64,000 nt of DNA from Circinella umbellata (taxonomy: Eukaryota > Mucoromycota > Mucoromycetes > Mucorales > Lichtheimiaceae). This document shows positions 11,594 through 23,244 of the stretch, piece after piece. The notes below the pieces were generated by a model. It worked only from the letters and a program-made list of their open reading frames with translations, was not told the origin of the DNA and did not search any database. Where the stretch lies: assembly GCA_025093555.1 (NCBI GenBank), contig JAIWNF010000010.1:496001-560000 (forward strand), in the 5' to 3' direction. Position 1 is the first letter of the stretch. Each line of letters opens with the position of its first letter. The position numbers and the translations under genes were made by a program.

Positions 11594-14312
11594 ATGGTGT
11601 CAGTAGATGAAGATCGTGAAGTTCTATTATCTGAGGATCCCGATCAACATCCTGATCAAGTAGGACATATGGAGCCACTTGCAATAGGAGGTTTGTTATT
11701 GATTTTTATATAATAAAAAGAAGGGTTGCTTTTACTTGTTATTATTTGTTGTGTAGTGACAAATCACCATGAGAATATATGTATTCTTTTTAACTGTTTT
11801 ATAATTATATTAATTAGATCAGCGTTTAGAACGCAAGATTGGTTGGCTATCGGGGGCCATGGTTAACATTAGTTATATTATTGGAGCAGGTATTTTTGTT
11901 GGTCCATCTCTTACATTAGATTTACTTGGTTCAGGGGGAATGAATATTATTGCATGGACAATTGGCGCACTTATTGCAATGGCGGGGAGTTATACATTTG
12001 CTGAACTTGGTACCATGGTATGTGTTCATGTGTTTTTATCTTTTCATTAGTAAAGTAGCTTATATATGAGGACTAATATATTGTTATATCATATAGCTTC
12101 CGAGAAGGTATTATAGAATAGATTTTTTTTTTTAAAAAAAGGGACGGGATAGGATAGGACGGATATAGTAAGGTCAATATATATATATTTATGAATCTGT
12201 TTTTTAGTGGCGGTGAAGTTGGCTACTTGGAATATTGTTATCAAAAGCCAAAATATCTATTGGCCTATATGTTTACCATGTGGAACTTGATGAATCGATC
12301 TAGTAGTGTTGCTGCACAAGGTACTTGTTTATTACATATGAAAAAGAGTACTCATTGTGATGATATAGTAGAGCTTTAAATTGATTTTGTTTTTTCAGGA
12401 ACAATTTTTGGATCATATATGAATTATGCAATTTTTGGACAAGATTATAAATCAGATTTAAGTGAAAGAATGTGGGCATGTAAGCTTTTTTTCGTAACAC
12501 AATAACAAATTGGTTGCATGTAAAGATATATATAATAACAGTGAGCAATAATAGTACTCTGTACCACTATATTGGCATTATGCAATGTATTATCGGCCAA
12601 GGTAAACATGATATTATTAACAATAACAGTGGTGGATGGTGATAATAAAATTTAATTAATAACATAATAAAATATCTGAAGGTATCTTTACGGTTGATGA
12701 GTGTTTTGACGGTTGTAAAAATTGCTGTACTTGGACTTGTTATTTTTGTTGGAATTCTTACACTACTTGGTGCTATACCAAATGATATTGATGTCAAAAC
12801 AGCACTTTCTTTCCAGGGTACATCAAATACAATTGGTCCTTATGCATCTGCCTTATATTATGTAAGATTATTATAGTTGGATATACATAAATATATTTAC
12901 TTATTTTTATTGCATTAATTAATTTGTGGAATATGCGTATATGACAAAATAAAAGGTCATGAACAGTTATAGTGGCTGGCATAATCTCAATTACATATTA
13001 GATGAAGTTAAGGTAAAATTTATAATTGCGGTATCAATATTTTTCAATAACTGATATTTTTTCTTTAATTATACTGGTTCCACTTTTTTTCATGACTTTA
13101 TTAGGATCCCATAAAGAATTTACCAAAGGCTTCAGCAGCTGCCCTAGGAACTACGGCTGTATTGTATATCATGACAAATATATCCTATATTGCTGTTCTT
13201 GGAACTGTTGCCATGAAAGAGTCAGAATATATTGTAGCTGCATCCTTGTAAGTAATTATGTGCTCCCATGTTGACTGGCTTACACAAGAAAAAAGAAAGA
13301 CAATTCGAATTTTTATCTATTTTATTTGTTAGAACTAATTATTGTTATTTACCATTATTTTCAGCTTTACAAAATCATTAGGTGAAAATTTTGCTACCAT
13401 AGTATTACCCGTTTTGATTGCTCTGGGAGCTTTTGGATGTGGTGCATCCATTAATTTCTCTGCAGGACGAATTATCATGGAAACAGGCCGTTCTGGTCTA
13501 TTACCTTATGGTCGTACTTTTGGTCATGTTAATCCCAAAGTAAAAAGTCCTGTTAATGCTTACTTATTACAATATTTTTTGACGGTTATTTTTATTGTTG
13601 GATTGCCACCAGGAGCTGTTTATCAATTTATTATCGCTTTCCAAGCATATCCTGTTTATGTAAGAAACATAAAAGACAGTTTTTCTATTTGAAAGTGGCT
13701 GATTATGTATTTATTTATCATGGAGTAATTTAACTAATAATAATGGTGGATGTATTAATTATAGGTATTCTATACACTCATTGCATTAAGTGTTATTATT
13801 CTTCGAAAACGTGAACCGCACAATAAAAGACCTATCGTGGCACCACTTACGTGTGTTTATGGTTTTATGGCATTTACAGTCTATGCACTTATCTTTGTAT
13901 TTATTCCAGTAGAAAACCCGTATTATCCTTATTGGTGTAAGTATTTTTTTTTCTTTTTCTTGCAAAATTTTATGATTTGTTGTAATGATTTTTTTTTACT
14001 AATCATCATCCATTATGATATATATCATTTAGTACCATATGTTACAGCCATTGCATCAATGTTCGTTTATGGCATACTTTGGGTAAATAATTAAAAGAAT
14101 TATATATTATTTTTTTTTTATTTCAAAAAATATATACTAAAATAAGAAATTTAAACGGTATCATATAGTATTATCAAATTATAATCCGAGATACGCCTGG
14201 AAAATCATATAACGAGGATATTCGACGTCAAGGTCAAGTGGCATTAGAAAGAGAAGTGTTTGGAAATCAAGGATATGCTCTTGTATCAACAGATGATCAT
14301 ACTATTCCATAA
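11594..14312 (+). CDS. Amino-acid permease, LAT/APC family (AA_permease_2)
   Basis: Thirteen exons: 11594-11690, 11818-12017, 12097-12107, 12208-12320, 12399-12479, 12555-12601, 12682-12861, 12956-13012, 13105-13247, 13365-13659, 13765-13936, 14033-14082, 14169-14312; 529 residues. Family marks in order: VNISYIIGAGIFVGPS at helix 1, AELGTMLPRSGGEVGYLE, SGWHNLNYILDEVKDP after helix 5-6, and an AGRIIMETGRSGLLP loop. About twelve hydrophobic segments are present. Exon 3 is only 11 bases, and without it the conserved LPRSGGE turn is lost and the frame breaks. Relatives include fungal methionine permeases and L-type transporters. The substrate cannot be decided. The N-terminal 35 residues are acidic and cytosolic. 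Confidence 0.9.
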
Positions 14313-14662
14313 TACTTTTGCTTTTTGATTCCTTTTTGTAATTCTTTAATATATTGATATCATATAATAGAATGTTGACATAATAAACGTCATAACGTAA
14401 TAAATATATATAAGATGCAGTTGTGGAAAGGGTAATACAATAAATATATATAATATGTACCAATGATGTAAAAAAGGAGTTATCAAGAAAAAAAAAAGAA
14501 CAAGTAAAGAAAGGGACGGGAATTTGTCTGGTATAAGAGAGTATTACTAGTTAAATGTTATATGATGAGATATCTTTTTGTGTATTCGTGAGTGTAATGT
14601 TTTTTTCTTTTTTTTTTTACATGTATTTGTAGTAGATAAAAATAATAATAACAGAAATTAGA

Positions 14663-15530
14663 TCAATTATCTTCTTTTGCATATGTCCGAATGGTTATTA
14701 CGAGGTCTGAAACTTCTGTTTGACAACGGTTTACTGCCATTTGTAAATCCCCATCCTTTTCTTCTGCTGTATTTGATAGCATCTGTAACTCCTCACGAAC
14801 ACGTTCCACAAATTTTTGATTTGTTTCTTGTACCTGATCCCGCATCTTTTGTAACTCTCCAATTTTATCCCTTTGTTCTTCTGCCCATTGATATGCTCGT
14901 GATTCACATAATTTTGTCAATAAATGGCATCGTTCTGTCATAATAGCTAATTGTGCCTTCACTACTTGTAATTCATGACGTAAACAATCTACTTCCCTTT
15001 GTGGACCTGAAGTCATCGATTCGTTCAATATTTTATAATGTTGTGCTAGTCGTGCATGTTCTTCTTCTGCATTTCGATGTTTCTCTAGTGCTGCTTCCAA
15101 TTCTTTTCGAGCCACATGAGCTTCATGTTTTAGCTTTTTCACTTCTGTTTCCATGGATTGTGATGACTTTTTGGTACCGTTCAATTGTTGTTGTTTGGAA
15201 TCAAGAGATCGCATTAACGTTTGAATCTCGGATCGATATTGAGTATTAGATTCGGCATATTCTTGAGCTTGTAACGTATTCTGTTTTTTAGCTTCCTTTG
15301 CTACTTGTAACTATATCCACAGAGTAAAAATAAAATGGTTTATATTTAGAAACCCTGACTTTAATCTTCCTTGGATTATGAAATAAAAGAGAAAGAAAAC
15401 ATACTTGTTGTTGAGTAGAAGCTAACTCTTTTTGAATAGTTTCCCATTGTTGTTGAAGTTGAACTAAAACTTTTCCAGATCTTGAGTTATGAACACCGTT
15501 GCTCATGACACTGTTAGAAGTTTGTATCAT
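14663..15530 (-). CDS. Coiled-coil protein of unknown function
   Basis: complement(join(14663..15310, 15405..15530)), 257 residues. From about residue 20 to the end it is almost continuous heptad-like helix, rich in Glu, Lys, Gln, Leu and Ala and without Pro breaks, so it should form a long coiled coil. No enzymatic or targeting motif is visible. Weak overall resemblance to fungal She3-like or tethering coiled coils reflects composition only. It lies tail to tail with the amino-acid permease, with 350 bases between the two stop codons. The protein would be a structural or adaptor component, and no role is claimed. Confidence 0.75.
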
Positions 15531-16365
15531 TGAAAAATAAAGAAGGGAGTTGTATCAAAGTTTCTTTTTTTTATTTTTTTGAAACGCAGAGTAGAAGAAA
15601 GGAAAAAGAGGAGTTATGTTCTGTCGGATGTGTACCTCGTGCCAAAACCCTTTAATGTGACACACAGTCGTATCGGGAATCAATGCAAAAAGCCGACTAG
15701 CAATTTCCAGTAATTTTATTAAGGAGAAAGGTAATAATAAAATAAAAAGCAGTAAAATGTTCCTTAAAAGATAGTTGTTTTTTCTTCTTCTTCTTCTATT
15801 ATTTTTTGCAATGAAATATACTTTGAGTTTATTGCTGTCATATATACAACAAAACGAATATAGTTGACTTGTTCAAAATATTTTTACTATAACTTAATTA
15901 AATACGCTAAATAGCAGTAGGAGTATAACAGCCCCTTTCTTTATTCCACTCAATAAATATGTACTAGTGTTTTTTATTACATCACTATGATCATTGATAG
16001 CAAAAAAATATTAATATAGAATTTTTTATTACAATGATATACTTTTTCATTTCCCCACCACTGATATGTTCTGCTGGTTGATCCACTTGACAGCTTCATC
16101 AAATAACATTTGATTTATGCACTGCAGCCTTTGAGACTGCCTCTAGATTTAACCAAGAAAGTAAATCACAGCCAAATAAAAGCACTTATAAACTTTACAT
16201 AATTTTGTTGATATGTCAAATATTATTATTGATAAAATAAACAATATACATTGTAATATAATATGCTTTTTTATGTTGCTACAATGATCTGACCCATATA
16301 TTTATATATTGCAAACTATTATAGATGTTTTTATTATTAATAATGGTTACTATATTTACTCTACG
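15531..16365. other. Intergenic region between two minus-strand genes
   Basis: About 830 bases: the presumed promoter of the coiled-coil gene (proximal part 15531-15800 with CT and TTC runs), then AT-rich DNA down to the CotH stop at 16366. No gene, tRNA or repeat was found. Confidence 0.5.
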
Positions 16366-18529
16366 TTATTTGGCGTAGAATTCCAAAATAGCTCGGCTAC
16401 TATTAGTAATATACTCTTTAACACCGGCCATAGATATATGTCCTGTTGGTCCATTCACTGCAACATCAAATGGAAGTGGTTGTGGCCGTTGGAAAGCATC
16501 TTTTATTGTGTCCATATCCACAATGCCTGCCAATTTTTCATCGTCAAAAAGACTTATTGTTTGATTTGCAAGAATATCGATCTCAGTTTTACCTAATCGT
16601 GGTAAATTTTCATCCCATTCAACATCTTGCCTAATCATATCAGCAACTGCATCAATAATAGGGTCTAGAATTGCTGGATTGACCAGATAGGTTGCCAACT
16701 CTTGTAGAATTTCTTCAAAACGTTGTTTATACTCTGGTACACGTAAAAATTGTTTGACAAGAGGTCGACGTAAGAATCCAGGAAAAGTATGATAGTCACC
16801 TGTAAGCATTTGTGACATGTCAGACATAGTGGACCCCATAGAAATATCAACATCTGCTGGGATATAGACAAATTGTTCTGCATTAAGTCCATTTTGATAA
16901 AGATAATAATTGTCAGCAAAAGTTGAGTATCCGTCGGAAAATCCAAGAATAATTTCAAGAGCCATGCTGTATTACATAAATGCAGAAAGTGATTTAATAC
17001 ATATTGTCATAAGAATATAATGAATGTCCATATTCATTATTTTTGAAAAAAAAATGAGTACCTGCGAAGTACCGATTCCATGTTAAAATGCTTTTCCCAC
17101 TCTTCAAGATTATCCATAGGTGCATTGGCCAAGAAATCAATTAGTTCTACTAATGGCTTATAACTAGGATTTTTATCTGACGGATCTTCTTTAATTTTAT
17201 ATTGACCTTCTTCATAGACTGTTATATTATCACCATAATATCCTAAATCTGAAATATGTCCTCCAGGACCAAAGATATCACCAACAAGTCGAGCTTGATA
17301 TAAATTGCCTTGTTGGTAGTCAGATTCTTCACCGTTACCAAATTCGTTTACGAGCCATGGGTTTTTAAAATTTTCAATCAATCCGAAAAACCCAACTGGT
17401 TGATCATTAATATATAATCTAGAATTATATTATTACAATATATATAACGTGACCAAAAAAAAAGTTATTATGCATGTCCATAAATTAAATATATGTAATT
17501 TTCTTTTCTCTATTTTTTATTACCTGACATATGAAAAGTCTGTAGTAGGAAGTCCGGTAGCTCGTATTATATGATAAATTAATGCTTCACGAATATATGA
17601 AGGATCTGTAAATAAAGAACGCAATTTGATACGACGATATCCATATAGTGATTTCCCACTTTCTTTAGGAATCTTGACACTATAGCTCAATTTTGGATTC
17701 CAACGAGAAGATCGCCCGGAAAGTTCTACTTCGACATCCTCAAATGTAAGCAGTTCTTGCCCTCTAAAAGGTTAATATATTACAGTGATAATTAATACAT
17801 CTGTTTCCGAAACAGCAATGATCATTTTTTCTTTTTCTCTTTATGTCTGGTTCTCTTACCTAATAAATGTCATATTACCAGTGACAAAAGCATCTTCATC
17901 CAAAGAATTTTCATGTAAATTCATCAAGTCCGTTGAATTGGCTCTGATATGAATTGTTCCAATTTGACCATCGAGATGTAAATCACTTTCTTTTCGATGG
18001 TATAAAGGATCATATAGACGAGGTAACGTGGGGATATCCCAATAAGCTTGGGAACGGTTATAAAATTCATAGTCTGTATCCGATTGTTTTGGTTGACGGG
18101 CGAATGGTTCACGTGAAATTACTTTATTACCATTATCTGGGTCGATATGTGCATAGTAGTATTCTTTTGTTGCGATGGGTGCTGTAGCAAAATAGGTAAG
18201 GTTGTCATTCACTGAAACTGATAAAGGGTAAGGCGCTTCATCGATCACAACGGCAATTGTATCGTTTGTTTGTGAATTTTCGGGTAACGTACCCACGACT
18301 CGGTATTCAATATTATTGGTATCCAGAGATGATGTTGTTACTGTCATACAAAAAGCAATCAAGAGCAATCCTGTGATTTGTAACAATGATGATCCTAATC
18401 ATTTAAAATGATATCTCAATTTAGTTTTTTTTTTGTTGTTGTTTGATAATACAGGAAAAATAGACATTCATTGGCTTTCTGCTTACTTTCTCGATAATAT
18501 TTTGTTGATTGCCTTCCTAGTAGTATCAT
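16366..18529 (-). CDS. CotH-type spore coat protein kinase-like protein 1
   Basis: complement(join(16366..16966, 17062..17418, 17524..17763, 17860..18394, 18487..18529)), 591 residues. The N-terminus has a short cytosolic segment and a hydrophobic stretch (about residues 18-32), a signal peptide or anchor. CotH marks follow: a region with IHIRANS and the family's SGRSSRWNPKLSYSVKIPK block, PSYIREALIYHIIRA, then DQPVGFFGLIENFKNPW. The segment FVYIPADVDISMG carries the paired Asp residues (about 430 and 432) that align with the metal-binding DxD of CotH kinases. The C-terminus ends EFYAK without a GPI signal, so it is probably secreted or membrane-anchored by its start. The first exon (43 bases) is inferred from splice phase. 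Confidence 0.87.
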
Positions 18530-19607
18530 AATAAATTTAATATATTATATATTATATATGTAGAAAGTAAATAAAAGTAAAAGTGTATACATTTGTTTGT
18601 TTATTTCATAAAAATGATATTCTAATATAGTCATTTTTGTTACTCTGTTTCGGAAAATTTATTGACACAGAAAATACTTCAAGGTGTTTCCCCGAGCTGT
18701 AATAACTATCTTTTATCAAAAATGTATTACAACTGATCATATATATTTTTATAATACAAGAAACCTTTCATTTAGAGAACTTGATACAGCTTGGTTTGGT
18801 TAGCAGTTAAGTGAGTTAAAATATTTATATTTATTTTCAAAAGTATTATTGAGGGACTCTAGCAGTAGTTACAACGTACATGAAACCTACTCAAGTAGTA
18901 TAGGCTTTCAAGATTTGAGAATATACTTATTATCATTCCTGTAAAACGTCATTTCTTGTTTCATTTTCCCCACTTTTTTCATGCCTAATCTTAATGATGG
19001 TATTTCACCCCTTATTCCAGACAAATGTTATTGTCTATTCTTTTTATTTATTTTTTATTTTTTCAATGTTCATCAATTAATATCAAAAGAAAATATTTTA
19101 TACGTATTGGTTTATAAATTAACTTTAAATACAAGAAGTAACATATATGTAATAATTAAAACCGAGTGATCAACAAATATAACTAGTTATCTGTCAAAGG
19201 AAACAAATTTTCTTTTGTTCTATTTATTGAGGAATTGAAGTCCAAATTTGAGATAGTATAGAACTATTTAAAGAAGGAAGATGAATGTAATGCTATATAA
19301 AAGGGTAATCTGGAACACAATGTTGGTAAAATTGACTACAAGATAAATGGTTATTCCAAGGAATGTCGTGAAAAATCCGATCGCCAATGGATAAACCAGA
19401 TAGTTTGTAAAGTGACACCGATTTGTAAGATGATTAGACCAATTGCTATTGTCAGCGGAAAAACTTGGAGACCCACAAGCTGATCCGAAGAGAAAACGGT
19501 GATGCATTTGATGGTAGTGGCGATGTTTGTTGCCGAGAAGCAGATGTTATATGGTTATTCAGTTCGTCCTTCGCGTCTTGTCTACCATATATCATAATAG
19601 CTATAAA
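18530..19607. other. Intergenic DNA upstream of the first CotH gene
   Basis: AT-rich. The first 300 bases should hold the CotH promoter. A 79-codon minus-strand frame at 19268-19507 ends in a strongly hydrophobic stretch (YLVYPLAIGFFTTFLGITIY) and could be a fragment of a membrane protein, but it has no recognised homology. Otherwise nothing is seen. Confidence 0.4.
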
Positions 19608-19785
19608 AATGATAATATTAACAAGATATTTAGTACAATAGGTCTTTTTTTATATTAATATACTCTTTTTTTTATCAGTAATGATTGCCATACCATTATC
19701 TTAGCGATTTAGGAAAGAAGAAATAATTATATATACCGCATCTGAGTAGTCTCGAAAAAGAGGGAGAAATCAGAAGGAGGTCACT

Positions 19786-20079
19786 ATGGCAACACCAAGC
19801 GAAAATCTTGAACCGGACGCACCACTCACCCCCATCGATCCCTCATCCTTGGAATTACACACCTGACACCAGGGCGCCCAACTCCTGGTTGCTTGTATAC
19901 GCGGTATTTATTACTGTTACGGGACAGTGCTAGTGGTCTACGTTTCGCCCTTCACCCGAGCGGCAAATCAACACGCCTACACGTGGCTGCCAGACACAGT
20001 TTTTTACACCATCATGTCCGGGATGGTCGTATGTTTGAACCGGCATGTAATCCAAGAATCCCATAAAAGGATACCATAA
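19786..20079 (+). pseudogene. TGA-split 97-codon frame in repeat copy 1
   Basis: ATG at 19786 opens 26 codons (MATPSENLEPDAPLTPIDPS...) to a TGA at 19864. The same frame then continues for 70 further codons to TAA at 20077. The second half has two hydrophobic stretches (GIYYCYGTVLVVYV and TVFYTIMSGMVVCL). Codon composition is GC-richer than the surroundings. It may be a decayed gene fragment or a chance frame. A 65-codon frame on the opposite strand (19930-20127) overlaps it. No homology is recognised. Confidence 0.35.
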
Positions 20080-20351
20080 AAGAGTCATGGCAAGAGAGAA
20101 AGAGGCACCATTGATGAGTGAAGGCATTCTTTAGGCTGGCAATAAAACAATAGTGTATTCGACGCATCGATCTTCAAAATCCCAACAAGTAAAACAAGTC
20201 AAGATTCGGAAGAGTCGAATTATGTAGCACACTACCATATATATTGTAAACATAAAGAAAAAAAGGAAATCGCCTATTTCCTTCGTTACTACCTATTATA
20301 TTATGTCTTTAATAAAACAAGATTTTATAAAATGTTTCAATTAAATAAATA

Positions 20352-20725
20352 GTTACAAGAATGTGTTTACTTACTTGAACAATACAAATCCCACAATGAA
20401 AGAATTCAAAAGTTCAAATATGATTTCAGGTCTTGTTTTCCAAATTAAGCGGTGGGTCACAACACTACTGACCTTTAAAAAAACGATTACAAAAGATTAA
20501 TAAAGAGCTTGAATTAATTAACAAAAGCTATAAGAACGTGTTTTCTTACTTGAACAAAAACAATTTTCAATAATGAATAAGCATTCAAAAGTTCAAATGC
20601 ACATTCGAGTTCTTGTTTTCCAAGTTAAGCGGCGGATCACAACGGTACTGTTTGTTCTCAAAAGTCAAAGAGATGATTTCTTACTTGAACAAAACAGTTC
20701 GCAATAATGAAAGTATTCAATGTCT
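20352..20725. repeat. About 175-base sub-repeats inside the duplication tail
   Basis: Two and a fraction units share TTACTTGAACAA, then AATGAA, CATTCAAAAGTTCAAAT, CTTGTTTTCCAA, TTAAGCGG and TCACAAC. Units begin near 20352, 20526 and 20670. Copy 2 of the large repeat has the same units near 21470 and 21648. Confidence 0.75.
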
Positions 20726-20745
20726 ATAATAATAATAGTAATAAA

Positions 20746-21830
20746 ATATTTAGTACAACTGGACTTTTCTTATATTTATATCATCTTTTTTATCAGTAAT
20801 GATTTCCATACCATTATCTTAGCGATTTAGGAAAGAAGAAATAGTTATATATACCGCATCTGAGTAGTCTCGAAAAAGAGGGAGAAATCAGAAGGAGGTT
20901 ACTATGGCAACACCAAGCGAAAATCTTGAACCGGACGCACCACTCACCCCCATCGATCCCTCATCCTTGGAATTACACACCTGACACCAGGGCGCCCAAC
21001 TCCTGGTTGCTTGTATACGCGGTATTTATTACTGTTACGGGACAGTGCTAGTGGTCTACGTTTCGCCCTTCACCCGAGCGGCAAATCAACACGCCTACAC
21101 GTGGCTGCCAGACACAGTTTTTTACACCATCATGTCCGGGATGGTCGTATGTTTGAACCGGCATGTAATCCAAGAATCCCATAAAAGGATACCATAAAAG
21201 AGTCATGGCAAGAGAGAAAGAGGCACCATTGATGAGTGAAGGCATTCTTTAGGCTGTCAATAAAACAATAGTGTATTCGACGCATCGATCTTCAAAATCC
21301 CAACAAGTAAAACAAGTCAAGATTCGGAAGAGTCGAATTATGTAGCACACTACCATATATATTGTAAACATAAAGAAAAAAAGGAAATCGCCTATTTCCT
21401 TCGTCACTACCTATTATATAATGTCTTTAGTAAAACAAGATTTTATAAAATGTTTCAATTAAATAAATAGTTAAAAGAATGTGTTTACTTACTTGAACAA
21501 TACAAGTCCCACAATGAAAGAATTCAAAAGTTCAAATATGATTTCAGGCCTTGTTTTCCAAATTAAGCGGTGGGTCACAACACTACTGGACCTTTAAAAA
21601 AAACGATTACAAAAGATTAATAAAGAGTTTGGATTAATTAACAAAAGCTAAAAGAACGTGTTTTCTTACTTGAACAAATACAATTTCCAATATTGAATAA
21701 GCATTCAAAAGTTCAAATGCAATTTCAAGTCTTGCTTTCCATTTTAAATGGCCGTTCACAACAGCTACTATACCCTTTAAGCAGAGTAGAGACAATAATC
21801 AGTGTAAGTATAGTAATAATAGTGTTTCTA
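20746..21830. repeat. 1.1-kb tandem duplication, copy 2
   Basis: Second copy of the unit beginning at about 19608. The core is practically identical, and divergence rises in the tail after about 21600. The right edge is not sharp: similarity fades between 21770 and 21830. Confidence 0.88.
20904..21197 (+). pseudogene. TGA-split 97-codon frame in repeat copy 2
   Basis: By eye identical in all 294 bases to the frame in copy 1, including the internal TGA (20982) and the final TAA (21195). The opposite-strand 65-codon frame is preserved too (21048-21245). Identity may only reflect the recent duplication. Confidence 0.35.
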
Positions 21831-23240
21831 TCATATAAATGATTAAACAAATATATAATTTCAGAGGTTTATAAAATAAAAGGGGCCTTTTTTTGCTATA
21901 TTTCTAATGATAGAATGTTTAAAGCAAAAAAAAAAGCCCTTCTATTTTAAAGAAAAGAAACAAAAGTGCTTTTCTTCAATGAATGGAACAATATTTAATT
22001 AAACATACTTTGTGCAAAAGCAAACAGAATGTGTGTGTTCAAAAAACACGTTGAATTCTTAAGTGTTAAAATGGGAAGAGGTGAAAGAAACGGAATGATA
22101 TAAAGTGGTTGGAACCTTTATCTCAGACTGAAGTCGCCCGGACCTTAAATTGGTACTGATGTTATAGTAGCGGTGGTTACTTGGACTGTATGTTAACATA
22201 GTTTTTTTTTTACCACACTCTTGCACTTGCTTTTTAACAGGATAAACTATTTTCAATTTATCTAAAATATTGGCTTGTATTATCATGCACAATATGAAAA
22301 CTAGAGTAAGCTTTCCAAAAAAAAAAGAAATACTATTAATTATTTATCATTTTATCTTATTTTATTGCGTATCATCCTTCTTTCTTTTCTTCCAATACAT
22401 ATTTAAGAAAACCCGTATGGTTTTGTTCTTTGATAATTTACACTTATTTATACAAAAAAAACCCCCTACAATCTTAAACGTTATATTTTATTTTCGCAAT
22501 TAAACATAATTTTAATATCTCATGTATTTTCTAAATTATAATATCGGTTCTTCGGTCCTCTCTGTCTAGAACTGGGTCTCTTTCGGTCGTTTTTTTCCTA
22601 AGAATCGCTTTGATTTTTCTCAGTTCGGTTTTGGTTCTTCGGTTCTTATTTTGTATTACGGTGGATACATATATGAAAATGGAACAAATGGATATAGCAC
22701 CAAAAAAGAGAATAGTACATAAAATTCAAGTATTAGATTAACAATTTACGAGCTATTATAATAACAAATCAGAAACGGGTGCCATAATTTTTGGGTACTT
22801 TCATTTTCGTTAATAGAAGTAAAGCAGTCCTTTTGCCCCTTATAGCTTTACTTTTATTTTTGTTATTTTTTGTTATTGCTTTTATTAAATTTTAACATCA
22901 ATATAATATTTATAAACTGATAATGTTGACTAGAGAGAGAGTATGGAGTATTATTAAGCTGAAGGAGGTACAGTCATAGTTCCTAAAAGCAAACCAAAAT
23001 CTAAAAAGAAAGAAAAAAAGTACCTTTCTTCAGGCAGTTTCAAGTAGTTTTGGGTGTCTTTTGAGTTACTTCTGGGTACCTTCGATGGCGAAGTACCTAC
23101 ATTTTCAGTCCGAGAGAGAGAAAGACAACACATAGCTTTTTTTTTCTATTCTTCGTTTTCAAGTGATTTCATTATTAACAGAAATAAAAAAAATAATAAT
23201 AGCCCACTCTTTTCACTATTTTTATTTTTCATGAAAAATT
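21831..23240. other. AT-rich DNA without gene
   Basis: No convincing coding frame. Around 22545-22655 the words GGTTCTTCGGT and TCGGTTTTGG recur several times in a pyrimidine-rich stretch of unknown meaning. Around 23025-23100 a GTACC-rich segment contains a short inverted pair (GGTACCTTCG / CGAAGTACC). Confidence 0.4.
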
Positions 23241-23244
23241 ATCA

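Larger units (their letters stand above)
19608..20745. repeat. 1.1-kb tandem duplication, copy 1
   Basis: Direct repeat of the next 1.1 kb at an offset of 1118 bases (1120 at the left edge). It starts near ATATTTAGTACAA and runs through a GC-richer core (19740-20130) into an AT-rich tail made of about 175-base sub-repeats. The copies differ by only about ten substitutions and a few indels over the first 900 bases, which suggests a recent event. No terminal inverted repeats, LTR ends or target-site duplication were recognised, so the class of element is unknown. Confidence 0.9.

Noticed and set aside
14677..15249. Plus-strand open frames over the coiled-coil gene
   Set aside because: Antisense shadows of a Glu/Gln/Lys-rich coding region, hydrophobic only because of complementarity.
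19776..19788. Shine-Dalgarno-like AGGAGG before an ATG, suggesting a bacterial gene
   Set aside because: The setting is eukaryotic on all sides, the frame hits a TGA after 26 codons, and the motif is likely chance; copy 2 also has it only because of duplication.
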